A stretch of DNA of 64,000 nucleotides from Actinomadura terrae (GTDB lineage: Bacteria; Actinomycetota; Actinomycetes; Streptosporangiales; Streptosporangiaceae). Positions 51,238-59,033 of the stretch are shown here, one piece after another; the stretch's first letter is position 1, and each line of letters begins with the position of its first letter. Location: positions 1-64,000 of the forward strand of contig NZ_JAICDG010000002.1 in the NCBI RefSeq assembly GCF_022751215.1, in the 5' to 3' direction. The position numbers and the translations under genes were made by a program. Under the pieces are notes generated by a model. That model was not told the origin of the DNA. It ran no database searches and saw nothing but the letters and a program-made list of their open reading frames with translations.

Positions 51238-51335
51238 ATTGGTACGCGCGCGGGGGGAATGTTACGCGCGGCGGGGTGATCAGCGGAGGAGACCCGCTCG
51301 TTCCGGCGACACCTCATTTCGGAGGAACAGTAGAG

Positions 51336-52016
51336 ATGGACGCTGCCCGGGTAGGGGTCATCACCTTCCCTGGTTCCCTAGACGACAAGGACGCCGCGAA
51401 GGCCGTGAGGCTGGCCGGCGCCGAGCCGGTCGCCCTCTGGCACGGCGACCACGACCTGCGGGGGATCGACGCCGTCGTCCTGCCCGGCGGGTTCTCCTAC
51501 GGGGACTACCTGCGAGCCGGCGCGATCGCCCGGTTCGCGCCGCTGATGGCCGAGGTGGTGGACGCCGCGAAGGGCGGGCTGCCCGTCCTCGGCATCTGCA
51601 ACGGCTTCCAGGTGCTGTGCGAGTCGCACCTGCTCCCGGGGGCGCTGCTGCCCAACGCGGGCCTGCACTTCGTGTGCCGCGACCAGCGGCTCAGCGTCGA
51701 GAACGCCGACACCGTCTGGACCAGCGAGTACCGCGAGGGCCAGGAGCTGGTGATCCCGATCAAGAACGCCGACGGCCGCTACGTCGCCGACCGGGAGACG
51801 CTGACCGAGCTGGCCGACTCCGGCCGGATCGTCGCCCGCTACCTCGACCTGAACCCCAACGGCTCCCTGGACGACATCGCCGGGATCTGCAACGAGGCCG
51901 GCAACGTGGTCGGGCTCATGCCCCACCCCGAGCACGCCGTGGAGTCATTGACCGGCCCGTCCACCGACGGGCTCGGCTTCTTCACCTCGATCGTCAAGAG
52001 ACTGGTCAACGCATGA
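51336..52016 (+). CDS. purQ: phosphoribosylformylglycinamidine synthase subunit PurQ
   Basis: The 226-residue class-I glutaminase releases ammonia from glutamine for PurL. It shows the nucleophile Cys88 in [11 protein letters not shown], the oxyanion and substrate loop [16 protein letters not shown], and the catalytic His/Glu pair in MPHPEHAVE near the C-terminus. GGAGG (51321-51325) lies ten bases before ATG 51336. The stop codon overlaps the purL start (ATGA), which couples their synthesis in the 1:1 ratio needed for the complex. Confidence 0.96.
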   Translation: MDAARVGVITFPGSLDDKDAAKAVRLAGAEPVALWHGDHDLRGIDAVVLPGGFSYGDYLRAGAIARFAPLMAEVVDAAKGGLPVLGICNGFQVLCESHLLPGALLPNAGLHFVCRDQRLSVENADTVWTSEYREGQELVIPIKNADGRYVADRETLTELADSGRIVARYLDLNPNGSLDDIAGICNEAGNVVGLMPHPEHAVESLTGPSTDGLGFFTSIVKRLVNA

Positions 52017-55000
52017 GCGAGCAACGGCCCAACGCGTCCGGACGGACCGACCGCGCCCGCGACGCGGGCGGCCCCGGCCCCGGGCCCGGGGACGACTTCG
52101 TCGAGAGCGGCGCGGGCGGGGGTGCCGGCCGCGACTCCGACGAGCCGTCGCTGGAGTGGCTCGGCGAGCTGAAGTCCGACGCCGACGACCCCGAGCTCTC
52201 TCCCGTCGACCCGGCGGTGACGCAGGCCTTCGAGGCGATGCTGGAGGAGGGCGAGCGCATCGAGCGGCCCGCCCCCGCTTCCGCTCCTGTGGTGGAGCCC
52301 GCTCCGCTGCCGTTCGGCGTTCAGGGCGCCGCGTCCATGGACGGGCAGCCGCCGATGGAGGTCACGCCCGAGTTCGCGCGGGCGCTCGCTGAGGAGGGCA
52401 TGTCGGTTCCGGCGCCTTCCGGCGGCGACCCCACCTACACCGCGCCGGACCTGAACGGTTCGGTCGCACCTGAACTTCCTCGGCCGGACGCGCCGGGCGC
52501 CGCCTCGCAGCCCGGCGTGGAGGGCGGCACCGGCCCGCAGCCCGCCGTGGGGCCCGGCACGGGCCCGCAGCCTGTCGTGGGGGGCGGCACGGGTCCGCAG
52601 CCCACGGTCGGGACGGGCACCGGCCCGCAGCCGCTCGTCGGGACGGGTACGGGCCCGCAGCCCGTGGTGAGCACCGGCCCGCAGCCGCCCCTCGACCTCG
52701 GGCCGGATCCGCTGGCTCAGGGCCCCCTGGGGACGGGCCCGCAGCCGACGCTCGGGACCGGTCCGCAACACGTCCAGCAGCCGGTACAGCCCGTTCAGTC
52801 CGTTCAGCCGGTGCAGCCGGTTCTCGGGGCGCAGGGGCCGGGCACGGGCCCGCAGCCCGCGATCGGCTCCGAGCACCTGGGCACCGGCCCGCAGCCCGCC
52901 GTCGACGGCCCGGGAACGGGCCCGCAACCGGTCGTCGGCTCGGGCACCGGCCCGCAGCCCGCGGTCGACGGCCCCGGAACGGGCCCGCAGCCCGCGATCG
53001 ACGGCCCTGGCACCGGACCGCAGCCGGCGATCAACGGCCCGGGCACGGGTCCGCAGCCGGTGATCGACGGGCCCGGGTTCGGCCCCGGCCCCGGTACCGG
53101 TCCGCAGCCCGCGATCGTCCCGGTCGACCCGGTCGAGCCGGGCACCGACACCGTCGCGGTCGCCGCGGCCACTCCGGAGCGTCCGCAGCCGTATGCCGAA
53201 CTCGGCATGAAGGACGAGGAGTACCGGCGGGTCCGCGACATCCTCGGCCGCCGTCCCACCGCGTCCGAGCTGGCGATCTACTCGGTCATGTGGAGCGAGC
53301 ACTGCTCCTACAAGAGCTCCAGGGTGCACCTGCGCCAGTTCGGCGACAAGGCGCCGAAGACGGACGCGCTGCTCGTCGGCATGGGCGAGAACGCGGGCGT
53401 CGTCGACATCGGCCAGGGCTGGGCGGTCACGTTCAAGGTCGAGTCGCACAACCACCCGTCCTACGTGGAGCCCTACCAGGGCGCCGCGACCGGCGTGGGC
53501 GGGATCGTCCGCGACATCATGTCGATGGGCGCGCGTCCGATCGCGGTCATGGACTCGCTCCGCTTCGGCCCGGCCGACGCCCCCGACACGCAGCGGGTGC
53601 TGCCCGGCGTGGTGGCCGGGGTCGGCGGCTACGGCAACTCCCTCGGCCTGCCCAACATCGGCGGCGAGACGGTCTTCGACGCCTGCTACGCGCAGAACCC
53701 GCTGGTCAACGCGCTGTGCGTGGGTGTGCTCAAGCACGATGAGATCCAGCGCGCGATCGCCCCTGGCCCCGGCAACAAGGTGATCCTCTTCGGTGCGACG
53801 ACGGGCCCGGACGGCATCGGCGGCGCGTCCGTGCTGGCCTCGGCGACCTTCGACGACGAGTCGCACCAGAAGCGGCCGAGCGTCCAGGTCGGCGACCCGT
53901 TCATGGAGAAGCTGCTCATCGAGTGCTGCCTGGAGCTGTTCGCCGAGGGCCTCGTCGTCGGCATCCAGGACCTCGGCGCGGCCGGCGTGTCGTGCGCGAC
54001 GACCGAGCTGGCCGCCGCCGGAACCGGCGGCATGCACGTCGACCTCGACACGGTCCCGCTGCGGGACGCGACGCTCCGCCCTGAGGAGATCCTCATGAGC
54101 GAGTCGCAGGAACGCATGATGGCGGTGGTCGCGCCCGACAAGGTCGACCGCTTCATGGAGATCTGCGGCCGCTGGGAGATCCCGGCGACGGTCATCGGCA
54201 CCGTCACCGACACCGGACGCCTGGTCATGACGTGGCGCGGCGAGACGATCGTCGACATCCCGCCGGGCACCGCGGCCGACGAGGGCCCGGTGTACGAGCG
54301 CCCGTACGCGCCGCCGCACGACCTCGGCGCGTTGCAGTCCGACACGCCGGGGCGGCTGACCCGCCCGTCCTCGGCGGACGAGCTGCGCCGCACCGTCCTG
54401 TGGCTGGCCGGTTCGCCGAACCTCGCGAGCAAGACGTGGGTGACGTCCCAGTACGACCGGTACGTCCTCGGCAACACGGTACTGGCCATGCCCGACAACG
54501 CGGGCGTCGTCCGCGTCGACGACGAGTCCGGCCTGGGCATCGCCCTGTCGCTGGACGGCAACGGCCGCTACACGCGCCTCGACCCGTACGCGGGCGCCCA
54601 GCTCGCGCTGTCGGAGGCGTACCGTAACGTGGCCGCCACGGGTGCCCGCCCGCTCGCCGTCACCAACTGCCTCAACTTCGGCTCCCCCGAGGACCCTGGC
54701 GTCATGTGGCAGTTCGCGCGTGCCGTCGAGGGCCTGGCGGACGCCTGCCAGTACCTCGGCGTCCCGGTGACGGGAGGCAACGTCAGCTTCTACAACCAGA
54801 CCGGCACGACCCCGATCAACCCGACCCCGGTCATCGGCGTCCTCGGCGTCCACGACGACGTGCGCCGCCGCGTGAACATGTCGCTCACCTCCGACGGCGC
54901 CACGCTCGCGCTCCTCGGCGAGACGCGCGAGGAGTTCGGCGGCTCGGAATGGGCGCACGTCGTCTACGGCCACCTGGGCGGACTGCCGCCGCTGGTCGAC

Positions 55001-55408
55001 CTGAAGGCGGAGGCGGCGCTGGCCGGGGTGATGATCCAGGCCGCCCGCGACGGCCTGGTCACCGCCGTCCACGACCTGTCGGACGGCGGCCTGTCGCAGA
55101 CGCTCGTGGAGTCGTGCCTGCGCGGCGGACTCGGCGCGCGGATCACCCTGCCCGGCGACCCGTTCGTCTCGCTGTTCAGCGAGTCGGTCGCCCGCGCGAT
55201 GGTGGCCGTGAGCCCGGGCGCCGAGGCACGGCTGGCGGCACTGTGCGAGGCCGCGGGCGTCCCGGTCACCCAGATCGGCGTCGCGGGCGGCGACTCGCTC
55301 AGCGTGACGGGCCGGGGGACCGAGGGCGAGCAGCAGGAACTGTTCTCGATCCCGCTGGCCGAACTGCGCGAGGCGCACGAACGCATGCTCCCGAGCTACG
55401 CCAACTGA
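52013..55408 (+). CDS. purL: FGAM synthase subunit PurL with a long repeat-rich N-terminal extension
   Basis: This protein of 1131 residues contains a normal small PurL (about residues 393-1131): [76 protein letters not shown] and [13 protein letters not shown]. PurL uses ATP to amidate FGAR. Ahead of it are about 392 residues not found in ordinary PurL: an acidic Gly/Pro segment, then 15 copies of TGPQP with one TGPQH variant (about 171-369). Frame and codon bias stay coherent across the extension, and ATGA overlap with purQ supports the start at 52013. Internal ATG at 53208 would give a normal-sized enzyme from the same message. Terminator follows. Confidence 0.93.
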   Translation: MSEQRPNASGRTDRARDAGGPGPGPGDDFVESGAGGGAGRDSDEPSLEWLGELKSDADDPELSPVDPAVTQAFEAMLEEGERIERPAPASAPVVEPAPLPFGVQGAASMDGQPPMEVTPEFARALAEEGMSVPAPSGGDPTYTAPDLNGSVAPELPRPDAPGAASQPGVEGGTGPQPAVGPGTGPQPVVGGGTGPQPTVGTGTGPQPLVGTGTGPQPVVSTGPQPPLDLGPDPLAQGPLGTGPQPTLGTGPQHVQQPVQPVQSVQPVQPVLGAQGPGTGPQPAIGSEHLGTGPQPAVDGPGTGPQPVVGSGTGPQPAVDGPGTGPQPAIDGPGTGPQPAINGPGTGPQPVIDGPGFGPGPGTGPQPAIVPVDPVEPGTDTVAVAAATPERPQPYAELGMKDEEYRRVRDILGRRPTASELAIYSVMWSEHCSYKSSRVHLRQFGDKAPKTDALLVGMGENAGVVDIGQGWAVTFKVESHNHPSYVEPYQGAATGVGGIVRDIMSMGARPIAVMDSLRFGPADAPDTQRVLPGVVAGVGGYGNSLGLPNIGGETVFDACYAQNPLVNALCVGVLKHDEIQRAIAPGPGNKVILFGATTGPDGIGGASVLASATFDDESHQKRPSVQVGDPFMEKLLIECCLELFAEGLVVGIQDLGAAGVSCATTELAAAGTGGMHVDLDTVPLRDATLRPEEILMSESQERMMAVVAPDKVDRFMEICGRWEIPATVIGTVTDTGRLVMTWRGETIVDIPPGTAADEGPVYERPYAPPHDLGALQSDTPGRLTRPSSADELRRTVLWLAGSPNLASKTWVTSQYDRYVLGNTVLAMPDNAGVVRVDDESGLGIALSLDGNGRYTRLDPYAGAQLALSEAYRNVAATGARPLAVTNCLNFGSPEDPGVMWQFARAVEGLADACQYLGVPVTGGNVSFYNQTGTTPINPTPVIGVLGVHDDVRRRVNMSLTSDGATLALLGETREEFGGSEWAHVVYGHLGGLPPLVDLKAEAALAGVMIQAARDGLVTAVHDLSDGGLSQTLVESCLRGGLGARITLPGDPFVSLFSESVARAMVAVSPGAEARLAALCEAAGVPVTQIGVAGGDSLSVTGRGTEGEQQELFSIPLAELREAHERMLPSYAN
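52524..53120 (+). repeat. GTGPQP-type coding repeats in purL
   Basis: The codon unit for GTGPQPxV/I plus a short spacer (DGP, VGS, GP) recurs about every 27-36 bases. Some neighbouring units, such as those around 52905-53065, are nearly identical at the DNA level, which indicates expansion by slippage or unequal exchange. The repeats remain in frame with purL throughout. The peptide should be disordered and extended, like other Pro/Gly/Gln-rich linkers. Confidence 0.85.
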
Positions 55409-55424
55409 CCGTCGTAACCAGTCG

Positions 55425-55456
55425 CGAAGGGCGTCCCGATCAGGGGCGTCCTTTCG
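55425..55456 (+). terminator. terminator of the pur operon
   Basis: CGAAGGGCGTCCC (55425-55437) pairs with GGGGCGTCCTTTCG (55443-55456) around GATCA, with two G-T pairs and one bulged T. It begins 17 bases after the purL stop codon; the stem ends in TTTCG. Confidence 0.75.
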
Positions 55457-55526
55457 TGTTCACTCCTCCATGTCCCTATGTGGCCAAACCCAAAAGGCCG
55501 ATGTCAGGTCGATACACGATGTGACC

Positions 55527-56096
55527 ATGGGCGGCCGAGGGGGCAACGGATGGCGATGGACGCTGGTCGGCGGTTGGCTGATGACCGGTCTGCTCGCGGC
55601 CGTCCTGGCCTGGTGTTCCAAACGGAGTTGGGACGGCGTCGAGCGGGCCAGTTGGGTCGCCGCGCTCTGGGGCACGATGACGCTCGCCGCCGCCGGACTC
55701 GGCTGGGCGCAAAGCCACCGATCAAGGAAAGGCCCGGCCGAACTGAAGCCGCTGCCGCCCGCCATTGAGGGAACGTTACGTTCGGTGGACGGCGGCGCCC
55801 AAGCCCAGGTGCGATTCGTCAACCTTCGTGACGACCATGTCTGGATCTACTGGATCGACTTCGACGGCGAACGCCAGCCTTTCCAGCACCTGCGTCCGGG
55901 AGCCACGTTCGGAGTGAACACGTGGAACACCCATCCGTGGGTCGTGTGCACCGACGACTATGCGGCCATCGCCGTATTCGAACCCGTCCCCGGCGCCGCC
56001 CGCGCCGTCATACGAACGGCCGTGGAACCCCGCCGCCGCATGCCCTTCCGGCGGCACCGGTCCGTCCCACCGCCGCATCGCTCCCGAACCCCATAA
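55527..56096 (+). CDS. membrane protein with a VHL-beta-like domain
   Basis: The 189-residue protein has two N-terminal membrane segments (WTLVGGWLMTGLLAAVLAW and WVAALWGTMTLAAAGLGWA) followed by a beta domain (about residues 90-150). The sequence VRFVNLRDDHVWIYWIDFDG with ERQPFQHLRPGATFGVNTWN and HPWVVCTD lines up closely with the beta domain of the von Hippel-Lindau protein ([20 protein letters not shown], then YPTLPPG, then SYRGHLWLF). The tail is rich in Arg and Pro. VHL-beta domains occur in some bacteria, mostly in secreted or membrane proteins of unknown role. ATG 55527 is used; GTG 55521 is possible and neither has a strong ribosome site. Confidence 0.75.
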   Translation: MGGRGGNGWRWTLVGGWLMTGLLAAVLAWCSKRSWDGVERASWVAALWGTMTLAAAGLGWAQSHRSRKGPAELKPLPPAIEGTLRSVDGGAQAQVRFVNLRDDHVWIYWIDFDGERQPFQHLRPGATFGVNTWNTHPWVVCTDDYAAIAVFEPVPGAARAVIRTAVEPRRRMPFRRHRSVPPPHRSRTP

Positions 56097-56271
56097 TCGC
56101 CCCGCCACGTCCAGCGGCCGGAGGGAGGGTGGGGTCACGGGATTCTGCCGACTCCGGGACGTATCCGGGAGCAGTTCCGTACCCACCCTCCCTGAGCCGC
56201 GGACCCTGGCGGGTACTCAGACCGGTCTCCAATGCGCGCCAAACTACCGATCCCCGGTGACAGGACTCCGG

Positions 56272-57234
56272 CTAGAAGACGGAGATGTGGACGTGGTCGT
56301 AGTGGTTCGCGGTCACGCCGCCGCGGTTCTCCATCGCGCGCCAGCCGGGGCTGCGCAGGTCGTAGATGCGCTGCCGCCAGATGATGTACTTGATGCCGAG
56401 GGCGCTCGCGTGCGCGATCGCGTAGGCGGCGGTGCGGTCGCCGAGGGACTGGGCGCTGCCGGTGGCCATCTGCCCGCCGGTGGTGACCATGAAGTCGCAG
56501 GCGTGCCCGGTGCCGTGGTCCTGAGGGTCGCCGGTGCTGCGGACGCAGCCGATCGTGGGGAACGGGCCGTTCTCCATGTCGATGGTGTTCTTGACCTTGA
56601 GCATGCGCGGGGTGACGCCGCCCATGCCGACGCTCGGCGACTCGGGTTTGTACTTCTTGACCAGGTTCCTGATGCGGCTCTTCTGGGCGAGCAGGTCCCT
56701 GATCTCCTTCTGCAACTCCGTGATCTTCTGCTGGGCCTCCTGGCGGGCCTTGTCCTGCCGGGTGACGAGCGTCTGGATCTGGGCGACCTTCGCGGACTTG
56801 TTCTGCGCCAGATGGCTGACCAGGCTGACGTTGCTCAGCAGGTCGGCCGGGTTGTCGCTGGTGATGACGGAGACGGTGGGGTCCTGCCCGCCCGTCATGT
56901 ACTGGGACGCGGCCAGCTGGGCGACGAGGTCGCGGGCCTCGTTGAGGTCGGACTGGAGGACCTTGGACTCGTCCAGCGCCTTCTTCGCCGCGTACCGCGC
57001 GTCCTTCAGCTTGGCGAGGTCGCCGCCGTAGGCCTTGTCGAGCCGCTCGATCTGGGCGTTGAGCTTGCCGAACTTGCTGCTGTCGCCGGGGTCGGCCGCG
57101 AGCGCGCTCATCGCCGCGGCGATGGACGGCTCGGCCGCCGAGGACGGGACCGCCCCGCCCGCCAGCGGCACGGCGGTGGCGACGGCCACCAGTGCCACCG
57201 CGGCACGCCGGAGGGTGGAGGTGGAAGTCTCCAC
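56272..57234 (-). CDS. secreted coiled-coil protein, likely cell-wall related
   Basis: The 320-residue protein has a signal peptide (LRRAAVALVAVATAVPLAGG, cleavage near SSAAEP at residue 34), a long coiled coil (about 50-195: FGKLNAQIERLDKAYGGDLA, QKITELQKEIRDLLAQKSRI) and a compact C-terminal domain (about 215-320). That domain contains TIGCVRSTGDPQDHGTGHAC, DFMVTTGG, YIIWRQRIYDLRSPGW and NHYDHVHISVF, with two Cys and clustered His residues, similar to the ARB_07466/VldE-type C-terminal domain of actinobacterial envelope proteins. It probably acts at the wall, like NlpC/P60 coiled-coil proteins. GTG 57234 is forced by the signal peptide; its ribosome site lies in the riboswitch tail. Confidence 0.82.
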   Translation of the reverse strand: METSTSTLRRAAVALVAVATAVPLAGGAVPSSAAEPSIAAAMSALAADPGDSSKFGKLNAQIERLDKAYGGDLAKLKDARYAAKKALDESKVLQSDLNEARDLVAQLAASQYMTGGQDPTVSVITSDNPADLLSNVSLVSHLAQNKSAKVAQIQTLVTRQDKARQEAQQKITELQKEIRDLLAQKSRIRNLVKKYKPESPSVGMGGVTPRMLKVKNTIDMENGPFPTIGCVRSTGDPQDHGTGHACDFMVTTGGQMATGSAQSLGDRTAAYAIAHASALGIKYIIWRQRIYDLRSPGWRAMENRGGVTANHYDHVHISVF

Positions 57235-57239
57235 GGCTG

Positions 57240-57400
57240 CTCCTCTCCTCGTTGGCCTACCGGGTTAGCTGACGGGTTCGGGCTGGAGTGCGCCCTGTCG
57301 CGGGCCTGGCGGCCTGCGAGTTCACCCCGGCCGGGTCGTCCCGGCGGATGGGTCCCCGGTTCCCGGGCGCGCGCCCTGGGATTCGGCCCGACGGCCGGCG
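57240..57400 (-). promoter_or_regulatory. cyclic di-AMP (ydaO/yuaA) riboswitch
   Basis: On the minus strand this region shows the ordered ydaO landmarks: CCGGGGACCCAT, then GGGGTGAACTCG, then CCCGAACCCGTCAGCTAACC and the closing AGGCCAACGAGGAGAGGA. These match B. subtilis ydaO (GGGGGACCCAUUG, GGGGUGAAUCC, CCGAAUCCGUCAGCUAACC, GAGAGGA; recalled). The 3' element GAGGAGAGGAG is also the ribosome site of the secreted coiled-coil gene, six bases from its GTG. In many actinobacteria this class precedes cell-wall hydrolase genes. The 5' boundary is approximate. Confidence 0.9.
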
Positions 57401-57520
57401 GGCCCGGGTTTCTCCGGGCGCCGCGCCGACCGATCATGGCATCGGACTGGGTGGGGCCGTCCGTCGCCCCGCCAAGATTAAACACCCAGCGGGCGGGCGG
57501 GACGGCTCGAAGCCCGAGAA

Positions 57521-57549
57521 GCCCGGCTCCCCATGCCGGGGAGCCGGGC
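57521..57549. terminator. terminator of the subtilisin gene, 12-base perfect stem
   Basis: GCCCGGCTCCCC (57521-57532) and GGGGAGCCGGGC (57538-57549) form a perfect stem with a five-base loop. It starts 19 bases after the S8 peptidase stop on the minus strand. A TTTT run follows it on the plus strand. Confidence 0.8.
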
Positions 57550-57567
57550 CGTTTTATGTGGCGAGTC

Positions 57568-58737
57568 TCATAGTTTGCCCTTGTACAGCAGCCTGTTCGA
57601 CTGACCCCGCAGGTGTCCGAGCGCGTTCTTGGTGGAGTTGTCGTTCAGCCATTTCTGGACGGTCGGGAACGGGGCCTTGCGGTGCGTCGTCAGGTAGAGC
57701 GCCGCGACGCCGCTCACGTACGGCGTGGCCATCGACGTCCCGCTGAGGGACTTGTGGCCGCCGTTCTTCCAGGTGGAGGTGATCCCGTAGCCGGGCGCGC
57801 TGATGTCCACGCATTTGCCCCAGTTGGACCAGGCCGCGCGGTTGTCGTAGACGGTCGTCGCGCCGACCGTCATGACCCAGCCGGCGCTGGCGGGCGACGT
57901 CCGGCAGGCGTCGACGTTGTCGTTGCCCGCCGCGACCGACACGAACACGCCCGACTTGGACAGGTTCGTCACCGCCGTGTTGAGCGCCGCTGACTTCGGC
58001 CCGCCGACCGACATGTTCGCGACGGCGGGCTTCGCAGCGTGCGTGCGCAGCCACTGCGCGGCGGCGACGAGGTTGGACATCGAGCCGGTCCCGTCGCAGC
58101 CGAGCACGCGCAGCGCCCGCAGTTTCACGTTCTTGGCGACGCCGTACGTCTTGGACCCGATGATGCCCGCGACGTGCGTCCCGTGCCCGTTGCAGTCGTT
58201 GCCGTCGGCGAACTCGCCCGCCTTCCAGGCGACCGCGGCGCGTCCGCCGAACTCCTTGTGCGTCGTGACGAGCCCGGTGTCGATGATGTAGGCCGTGACG
58301 CCGCTGCCGGTGGCGCTGTAGGTGTAGGACTTGGAGAGCTTCCGTCCGCGCTGGTCGATGCGGTCGAGCCCCCACGGCAGCGACCCGCGCTGGGTCTTGG
58401 ACGCGACCTTGACCACCTGGTCCTGCTCGATCGCGGCGACCCGCCCGTCCCGCCGCAACTCGCCGAGCTGCCGGTCGCTGAGCCGCGCCGCGAACCCGTT
58501 CAGCACGCCGTCGAACCTCTGGACACCGGCCGCGCTGACCTTCTTGGCGGCGGCGTCGGTGGACGCGCCGGCCTTCAACGTGACGATGTACCGTCCGGGC
58601 AGCGGAGTGCCCTCGGCCGCCGTGACCTGCACCAACGAGGGCGACGGGTCATCGGCGAAAACCGGCAGCGCCGCCGCGCCGCCCGCGCACGCCGCGACGA
58701 CGCCGACCAGCAAGAGCCTTTGGTGGACAGCCCGCAA
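57568..58737 (-). CDS. secreted subtilisin-like serine protease (S8, proteinase K type)
   Basis: The 389-residue preproenzyme has a signal peptide (LLLVGVVAACAGGAAALPVF), an I9 propeptide (about 45-115: GRYIVTLKAGASTDAAAKKV, FAARLSDRQLGELRRDGRVA, AIEQD) and a catalytic domain with Asp153 (AYIIDTGLV), His188 (NGHGTHVAGI), the oxyanion Asn (VAAGNDN) and Ser335 (GTSMATPYV). The layout is that of actinobacterial extracellular proteinase K-like enzymes; no C-terminal anchor is present, so it is released. TTG 58737 is supported by AGGAG six bases upstream. It is followed by a terminator. Cleavage targets are unknown. Confidence 0.94.
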   Translation of the reverse strand: MRAVHQRLLLVGVVAACAGGAAALPVFADDPSPSLVQVTAAEGTPLPGRYIVTLKAGASTDAAAKKVSAAGVQRFDGVLNGFAARLSDRQLGELRRDGRVAAIEQDQVVKVASKTQRGSLPWGLDRIDQRGRKLSKSYTYSATGSGVTAYIIDTGLVTTHKEFGGRAAVAWKAGEFADGNDCNGHGTHVAGIIGSKTYGVAKNVKLRALRVLGCDGTGSMSNLVAAAQWLRTHAAKPAVANMSVGGPKSAALNTAVTNLSKSGVFVSVAAGNDNVDACRTSPASAGWVMTVGATTVYDNRAAWSNWGKCVDISAPGYGITSTWKNGGHKSLSGTSMATPYVSGVAALYLTTHRKAPFPTVQKWLNDNSTKNALGHLRGQSNRLLYKGKL

Positions 58738-58900
58738 GACGTCTCCTTCTGCCCGGGGGGAACCGCGTTCTCGGAGGCCAGGCCGCCCGTCCCGGGGGCT
58801 GGGCCGAGGGGAACCTTAGCGGATCTATCGCGACATGACTGGTAAATCGGTCATGCTCGGTCTTGGGCTCTACGTCGTCCTTTGGGCCTGGGGCCATGTG

Positions 58901-58945
58901 GCGGCCAAGTCAGGAAACCGACACCTTGGATGGCCACTTGGCCGC
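58901..58945 (-). terminator. candidate hairpin after the Ser/Thr kinase gene
   Basis: GCGGCCAAGT (58901-58910) and ACTTGGCCGC (58936-58945) are perfect inverted repeats with a 25-base spacer, about 90 bases after the kinase stop codon on the minus strand. The rest of the 296-base gap (58738-59033) holds no gene. The long loop makes a terminator role uncertain; it could equally be an operator. Confidence 0.4.
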
Positions 58946-59033
58946 GCTGAAGGTGGCCTCGGCGTGCGGACGTTTTTGCTTGTCGGATCGTCCGAGACAC
59001 GCCATTGTGCTCGGCGTATCGCGGGGCAGGATC

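Noticed and set aside
51239..52012. extension of the PurL frame upstream of 52013
   Set aside because: It runs through purQ in another frame and gives Arg/Gly-rich nonsense; the ATGA overlap at 52013 is the natural start.
51839..55378. 1179-codon open frame antisense to purL
   Set aside because: A shadow of purL codon bias; no recognisable protein.
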